This document shows, piece by piece, positions 60,415 to 64,000 of a DNA stretch of 64,000 nt. This stretch comes from Spirochaetales bacterium. Lineage in GTDB: Bacteria; Spirochaetota; Spirochaetia; JABEVK01. Under the pieces are notes generated by a model. It was not told the origin of the DNA and made no database searches. It saw only the letters and a program-made list of their open reading frames with translations. Where the stretch lies: the NCBI GenBank assembly GCA_947478845.1, contig CANJXC010000014.1, positions 1 through 64,000 on the forward strand, in the 5' to 3' direction. The translations under genes and the position numbers were made by a program. Numbering within the stretch: position 1 is the stretch's first letter; every line of letters begins with the position of its first letter.

Positions 60415-61305
60415 ATGAAACATCTCAAAATTGGAACGCTTGTTGGGATGAATGACCGGGAGGCCGGTCTTTCCTCTCTCAGAAAGTTTGTGCAGGCAGG
60501 ATTCGAGACCATCAGCCTCACGTGGTGGCAAACCTTAGGGTCTCAAAACCTAGGCGAAACCGCCGACCTCGTCAAGGAAATCCTCAAACCAGCGGGTGTG
60601 TCGGTAAGCTGTCTGTCTATTTTCGGCAACCCCCTGACGGGAGCAGGAAAAAACAGCGACACCCTGGCGGGCTGGGAGCAGCTGATTGACCACGCGGCCG
60701 ATTTTGGCTGTGACTTGGTGACGGGTTTCACCGGCCGCCTCCCCGACCAGCCCGTGGAGGCGTCGATTCCCCGGTTCGCCGAAGTCTTCGGCCCCCTAGC
60801 TCGGCGGGCTGCGGGACGCCACGTCCGACTGGCCTTTGAAAACTGTACGATGGAGGGCACTTGGCATCGCGGCGACTGGAACCTGGCTCACAATCCCGAC
60901 GCTTGGAAACTGTTGTTTGATGCGGTCCCCGATGCCAACGTTGGTCTTCAGTGGGAGCCCTGCCATCAGATGAGCCAACTCATTGATCCGTTGCCGCAAT
61001 TGCGACAGTGGGCGCACCGGGTGTTCAACGTTCACGGCAAGGACGGTACCCTAGCTTGGGACGTCATCAAGGCCAGCGGTATCGGAGGGGGGCGCCCGTA
61101 CTTTTGGCATCGGACCCCTGGTTTTGGAGACACGAACTGGAACGATGTTGTGACCATTTTAATGCAGGCGGGTTACGAGGGTAGCATCGACATTGAAGGG
61201 TACCATGACCCCGTACACGGCGCGGAATGGGAGCTTTCGTCGCAGGTCCGGGCCTTGAAGTACCTGAAAGAGTGTCGGGGAGGGGACGATCTTGGCCCCC
61301 TATAA
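60415..61305 (+). CDS. Sugar phosphate isomerase/epimerase (AP endonuclease family 2 TIM barrel)
   Basis: 296 residues from the ATG at 60415 (MKHLKIGTLVG); the frame extends back to 60298 across the promoter region and into the AraC gene. The metal-site segments are LAFENCTMEG (Glu), GLQWEPCHQM (Glu/His), FNVHGKDGT (His) and IDIEGYHDP (Glu). The enzyme acts on a ketose, a keto-inositol or a 3-keto-glycoside. It overlaps the dehydrogenase gene at 61292 by 14 bases, so both are made together. Confidence 0.85.
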   Translation: MKHLKIGTLVGMNDREAGLSSLRKFVQAGFETISLTWWQTLGSQNLGETADLVKEILKPAGVSVSCLSIFGNPLTGAGKNSDTLAGWEQLIDHAADFGCDLVTGFTGRLPDQPVEASIPRFAEVFGPLARRAAGRHVRLAFENCTMEGTWHRGDWNLAHNPDAWKLLFDAVPDANVGLQWEPCHQMSQLIDPLPQLRQWAHRVFNVHGKDGTLAWDVIKASGIGGGRPYFWHRTPGFGDTNWNDVVTILMQAGYEGSIDIEGYHDPVHGAEWELSSQVRALKYLKECRGGDDLGPL

Positions 61306-62326
61306 AATTGTTGTCGTCGGCTGTGGCGGCATGTCCGAGGCGTGGATAAGGTACGCCGTGGAGCGACAAAAGAAGCTCGGGGATGTTGAGGTGGTCGCCC
61401 TGGTCGATCTACGCCGGGAGGCAGCAGAAGCCAAAGCCCGCGCCTTTGAGCTAACCGTTCCCTGTTTCAGCGACCTAGGAGAGGCCCTGCGAGCGACGAC
61501 GGCAGACCTGGTGTTCGATATCAGCATTCCCGAAAGCCATAAGGCAGTGGCTTTGAGGGCCTTTTCTCACGGTTGCTCGGTGTTTGGTGAAAAGCCCATG
61601 GCGTCCTCGTTGGCCGACGCTCAGGTGATGGTGGCTGCTGCCCAGAAGGCGGGGGTGCGGTATTCCGTTATGCAGAACCGCCGCTACCTTTCAGGCATCC
61701 GTGCCTACCGCCAGTTGGTGGTCGACCACTTGGGACCAGTGGGAATTATCAATGCCGATTTTTATCTGGCGCCTCACTTTGGCGGATTCCGCGATGCGAT
61801 GGACAGCCCCCTGGTGCTCGACATGGCCATTCACACTTTCGACATGGCCCGGTTCCTTGCCGGGGCCGATCCCGTCACGGTTTACTGCAAGGAGTCCAAC
61901 CCTTCGTGGTCGTGGTACCGCGGTGCAGCGTCGGCTACCTGCGTGTTCGAACTGAACAATGGGGCCGTGTTCACCTACCGCGGCAGTTGGGCTGCTGAAG
62001 GGGCTCCCACCACCTGGGAAGGGGATTGGCGGATTGTGGGGGCGCAGGGGACGGCCCAATGGAACGGGGCCGACCCGCCGTGGGCCGAGGTGGTCTCGCC
62101 CTTGCCAGCCGGTGAAACCATGCCGTTTCAGCGTTCTGTGGAACGCCGAACACCGGGCGGGGGGTGGTCGGGGCGCGCAGGTCACGACGGCTGTCTGGAT
62201 GAGATGTTTGCTGCTTTGAAAGAAGATCGTCCGGCGGAAACCGACTGTGCCGACAACTTTAAGAGCATCCAAATGGTGTTCGGAGCTCTCGAAAGCTCCC
62301 GTACAGGCAAGGTCATTTCTTTGTAG
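61292..62326 (+). CDS. Gfo/Idh/MocA family NAD(P)-dependent oxidoreductase
   Basis: 344 residues from a TTG at 61292 with GGAGGGG upstream. Rossmann motif KIVVVGCGGMSEAW, and EKPMASSLADAQVMV with the catalytic lysine. The C-terminal domain shows MDSPLVLDMAIHTFDMARFL, the substrate-site segment of the family. With the overlapping TIM-barrel gene it makes the dehydrogenase/lyase or dehydrogenase/isomerase pair often found in 3-keto-sugar and inositol metabolism. Confidence 0.88.
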   Translation: MAPYKIVVVGCGGMSEAWIRYAVERQKKLGDVEVVALVDLRREAAEAKARAFELTVPCFSDLGEALRATTADLVFDISIPESHKAVALRAFSHGCSVFGEKPMASSLADAQVMVAAAQKAGVRYSVMQNRRYLSGIRAYRQLVVDHLGPVGIINADFYLAPHFGGFRDAMDSPLVLDMAIHTFDMARFLAGADPVTVYCKESNPSWSWYRGAASATCVFELNNGAVFTYRGSWAAEGAPTTWEGDWRIVGAQGTAQWNGADPPWAEVVSPLPAGETMPFQRSVERRTPGGGWSGRAGHDGCLDEMFAALKEDRPAETDCADNFKSIQMVFGALESSRTGKVISL

Positions 62327-62812
62327 AGTCTCTTTTTCATGGCAGACTGCCTCAATGACAGTCTCACGACTTTTGCTGGCTCGCTTCTCCTTGGTTCAGA
62401 CCTGTTACCAGATCGGCACCATACTGATGATGTCAATTGGTATTTTTCTTCAGCCTGGCGGCTGGGCGCCTACTTCTGTGCGGGTGCGTCGCCTCATACC
62501 AAGTCGTGGCAACGTCATCTGGTTTCAGCGTTGAGAGTAAAACCAGAATGTTGGACAAACCAACCAAAGTGGCTAGGGGACATGCGGATCCCCAGGTCAG
62601 TACGCAGTTTGGGGAGCCGTCTGTGAACAACAGATGAGCTACGATTCCACTGCCGACGTTGTCACTTGGTCGGCCCAGCAACAATCGGCATTACCCGAGG
62701 TACGTGGACCGCCGATGCCCGGGGCAGTTTCGGCTCTGGTCGGCCCCCCGCCTGGCAAAACTTTCGTGCTCAATACCAAGGTGTCCAGTTAAGTAGTTGC
62801 TCTGTAGTAAGT
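62327..62812. other. 486-base stretch without a supported gene
   Basis: Several short frames cover this region on both strands, but none has a ribosome site, a recognisable motif or an unbroken length above about 95 codons. The plus-strand frames shift every 150-200 bases, which could reflect a decayed gene. No hairpin with a U tract was seen after the dehydrogenase stop. Confidence 0.5.
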
Positions 62813-63226
62813 TCATCGGTCCAGCCAATTCTCGACCGCCAATCCCGGCACCCGGCCGAACTCGCTCGAGTTGTCGGTAACGACAGTCAGTCCAAGGCTA
62901 CGAGCGTGGGCGGCGATGAGTAGGTCATTCGGGCCGATAGGCGTGCCGTTCATTTCGAGTCTCCAGCGGATGTCGGCGTAGTGGAGCTCGACACCGGGTT
63001 CCAAGGGGAGGATTTCAAGAGCGGTTAGCATCAGTTCAAGGCGCTCGCGAAGCGCCGTCGAAACACCTTTTGCCAGTCCAAAACGAATCTCGGCGGCGAC
63101 AATGAGACTAGTGCAAGCGCAACCATCTCCAACACGCCTCAGGTGCTGGCCAACAGGGCCTTCGGGATCCTTTGCCAGGGAACTCAAAATGTTGGTGTCC
63201 AGAAGGTAGAGCAGCCCAGCCGTCAT
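62813..63226 (-). CDS. vapC: VapC-like PIN-domain ribonuclease toxin
   Basis: 137 residues. PIN acidic residues: Asp10 (LLDTNILS), Glu46 (AAEIRFG), Asp101 (GPNDLLIAAHA) and Asp118 (TDNSSEF). It is of the classic VapC type with IAAHARSLGLTVVTDN. The ATG overlaps the antitoxin stop (ATGA). It is not closely similar to the VapC at 57923. Confidence 0.93.
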   Translation of the reverse strand: MTAGLLYLLDTNILSSLAKDPEGPVGQHLRRVGDGCACTSLIVAAEIRFGLAKGVSTALRERLELMLTALEILPLEPGVELHYADIRWRLEMNGTPIGPNDLLIAAHARSLGLTVVTDNSSEFGRVPGLAVENWLDR

Positions 63227-63465
63227 AGCCGGATGTCATCCAGGGGGGGCAAACCGTTGTCAACTTCGGGAAAGGAATCGCCCAGCGCTGGCAGGTTTTC
63301 GAGCAGTGCCAGAAGGCCGCGCGGCGTCATGACCGGCTCAATAATCAGGCGGTACCCCTCTCGATGAATCAGCACTTTCTTACCCGGAAGTTCCATTTCA
63401 CGGGGAATCCGCACCGCTTGATTACGGCCGTTGCGAAATAGGCTGGCTTGACTGATGGTTGGCAT
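63223..63465 (-). CDS. vapB: VapB-type antitoxin (AbrB/SpoVT swapped-hairpin)
   Basis: 80 residues: ASLFRNGRNQAVRIPREMEL is the standard VapB AbrB-like DNA-binding start, and the acidic tail (DNGLPPLDDIRL) blocks the toxin. It starts with ATG at 63465 without a strong ribosome site. Translation is coupled to vapC. Confidence 0.9.
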   Translation of the reverse strand: MPTISQASLFRNGRNQAVRIPREMELPGKKVLIHREGYRLIIEPVMTPRGLLALLENLPALGDSFPEVDNGLPPLDDIRL

Positions 63466-63554
63466 AGGTCAAGCATAGGCCCATTTGGGCCGGCCGTCAA
63501 GTTTTGGTTGATGCGCCGACGGCAAACGCGTGAAGAAGATTACCCTCGATGCAA

Positions 63555-63577
63555 AGGTGTCTGAAAAATTGACACCT
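63555..63577. promoter_or_regulatory. Inverted repeat AGGTGTC-N9-GACACCT
   Basis: A perfect 7-bp inverted repeat (63555-63561 and 63571-63577) overlaps the -35 of the promoter at 63569. It may be an operator of one of the two flanking antitoxins. Confidence 0.45.
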
Positions 63578-63609
63578 GGAGATGTTGGGGCTATCCTTAC
63601 TGTAAGGAT
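63569..63609 (+). promoter_or_regulatory. Promoter and operator of the AbrB-type antitoxin/PemK toxin locus
   Basis: TTGACA (63569-63574), a 17-base spacer and TATCCT (63592-63597) form a good sigma70 promoter. ATCCTTAC-T-GTAAGGAT (63593-63609), a 17-base palindrome, covers the -10 and start point, and its right arm also carries the ribosome site AAGGA. Binding by the antitoxin would shut off its own gene. Confidence 0.7.
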
Positions 63610-63617
63610 GTAAGAAA

Positions 63618-63836
63618 ATGTCGCCAGTCGTTGCCATCGTCTCCAGTAAAGGCCAGATCACCCTTCCTCAAACCGTTCGCCAAACCCTTGGGCTCCACCA
63701 AGGGGATCCGGTCCTTTTTGAAGAGAGGGACGGAGTCGTCCTCTTAAGGAAGCGTCCGAAGGTCGACGCAACCTGGGCGGCGGGGCTCGCCGCGACGTTG
63801 AGCGAATGGGAAGACACCCTCGATGACGACCTTTGA
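63618..63836 (+). CDS. AbrB/MazE-type antitoxin
   Basis: 72 residues with the swapped-hairpin AbrB start VAIVSSKGQITLPQTVRQTLG and an acidic end (SEWEDTLDDDL). It would neutralise the PemK-like toxin whose gene overlaps its last 14 bases. A palindromic operator lies directly upstream. Confidence 0.88.
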   Translation: MSPVVAIVSSKGQITLPQTVRQTLGLHQGDPVLFEERDGVVLLRKRPKVDATWAAGLAATLSEWEDTLDDDL

Positions 63837-64000
63837 AGCAGGGGACCTCGTGGAGGTTCCTTTTCCCTTCATCGAATCGGGACAGGCCAAACTGCGACCA
63901 GCCCTGGTCCTTTCCACGCCCGACTTCCAGCGGCAATCCGGGGCTTGTATTCTTGCGATGGTCACCAGCGCCGAGCGAAGCCGTTGGGGGAATGATTGTC
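63823..64000 (+). CDS. PemK/MazF-family toxin, cut by the window end
   Basis: The ATG at 63823 overlaps the antitoxin end by 14 bases. The 59 codons visible read MTTFEAGDLVEVPFPFIE, then KLRPALVLS, the usual PemK/MazF start with the RPALVLS strand, and continue through VTSAERSRWGND to the window edge without a stop. Its middle part is the model for the relic at 57831. Confidence 0.85.
   Translation, partial: MTTFEAGDLVEVPFPFIESGQAKLRPALVLSTPDFQRQSGACILAMVTSAERSRWGNDC

Noticed and set aside
62339-62637. Short plus-strand frames of 66-95 codons after the dehydrogenase gene
   Set aside because: No ribosome site, no motif, and mutually overlapping; at most a decayed gene.

Overview
The window looks like a chromosomal segment of an anaerobic or facultative, GC-rich bacterium specialised in carbohydrates and polyols. 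My best guess is Spirochaetota (Treponema/Spirochaeta-like). This rests on several weak cues: a eukaryotic-type hexokinase of the kind known in treponemes, exported binding proteins whose signal peptides end in 'GFAQ', a NifA-type regulator as in N2-fixing termite-gut treponemes, chemoreceptors, a glycyl radical enzyme, and a clostripain-like protease. None is decisive. No rRNA, tRNA, CRISPR array or insertion sequence was seen.

Layout. (1) 0.2-12.3 kb, minus strand: a CUT2 sugar ABC transporter (binding protein, ATPase, two permeases), a Gfo/Idh/MocA dehydrogenase, an MFS-like membrane protein, a NifA-like sigma54 activator and two chemoreceptors, one with a c-type haem motif. A terminator-like hairpin separates the binding protein gene from the ATPase gene. 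(2) 12.4-25.9 kb: two GMC flavoprotein oxidoreductases, a DeoR regulator, a second Gfo/Idh/MocA enzyme, a ribulose-phosphate-epimerase-like protein with altered metal ligands, a ROK kinase, an unassigned glycyl radical enzyme with its radical-SAM activase, a 5'-truncated GH27-like alpha-galactosidase, a glycerol-1-phosphate dehydrogenase and a D-allulose/tagatose 3-epimerase. (3) 26-28.7 kb: a secreted C11 peptidase and an SDR. (4) 28.8-36.3 kb: a NarL-type two-component system followed by a polyol operon like smoEFG-smoS-mtlK (binding protein, two permeases, SDR, mannitol 2-dehydrogenase), without an ATPase gene. (5) 36.3-40.4 kb: an iron alcohol dehydrogenase, aldo/keto reductase, TIM-barrel isomerase and an orphan metal-binding lipoprotein. 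(6) 40.5-51.5 kb: a LacI-controlled locus with GH31, a CUT1 transporter lacking an ATPase, GH172 (DUF2961) and GH32, followed by DeoC and hexokinase. (7) 51.6-57.6 kb: a mutarotase-like protein, then a DeoR-controlled operon pfkB-HPS-PHI-Zn-alcohol dehydrogenase-MtlD. (8) 57.8-64 kb: a low-expression-type accessory zone with four toxin-antitoxin loci plus a toxin gene relic, surrounding an AraC regulator with a TIM-barrel/Gfo-Idh-MocA pair.

How the genes work together. The GH locus is the most coherent new system. All three glycosidases lack signal peptides, so an oligosaccharide is imported whole, opened inside the cell by GH172 (alpha-fructofuranosidase/difructose dianhydride family), GH32 and GH31, and its hexoses phosphorylated by the hexokinase. 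A difructose dianhydride or other fructose-containing oligosaccharide is the natural hypothesis. The HPS-PHI operon places ribulose-monophosphate enzymes among hexitol genes, which suggests a route through a 3-ketohexose phosphate. Many start codons were moved from the longest reading frame to an internal ATG/GTG/TTG with a good Shine-Dalgarno sequence; each such choice is noted.
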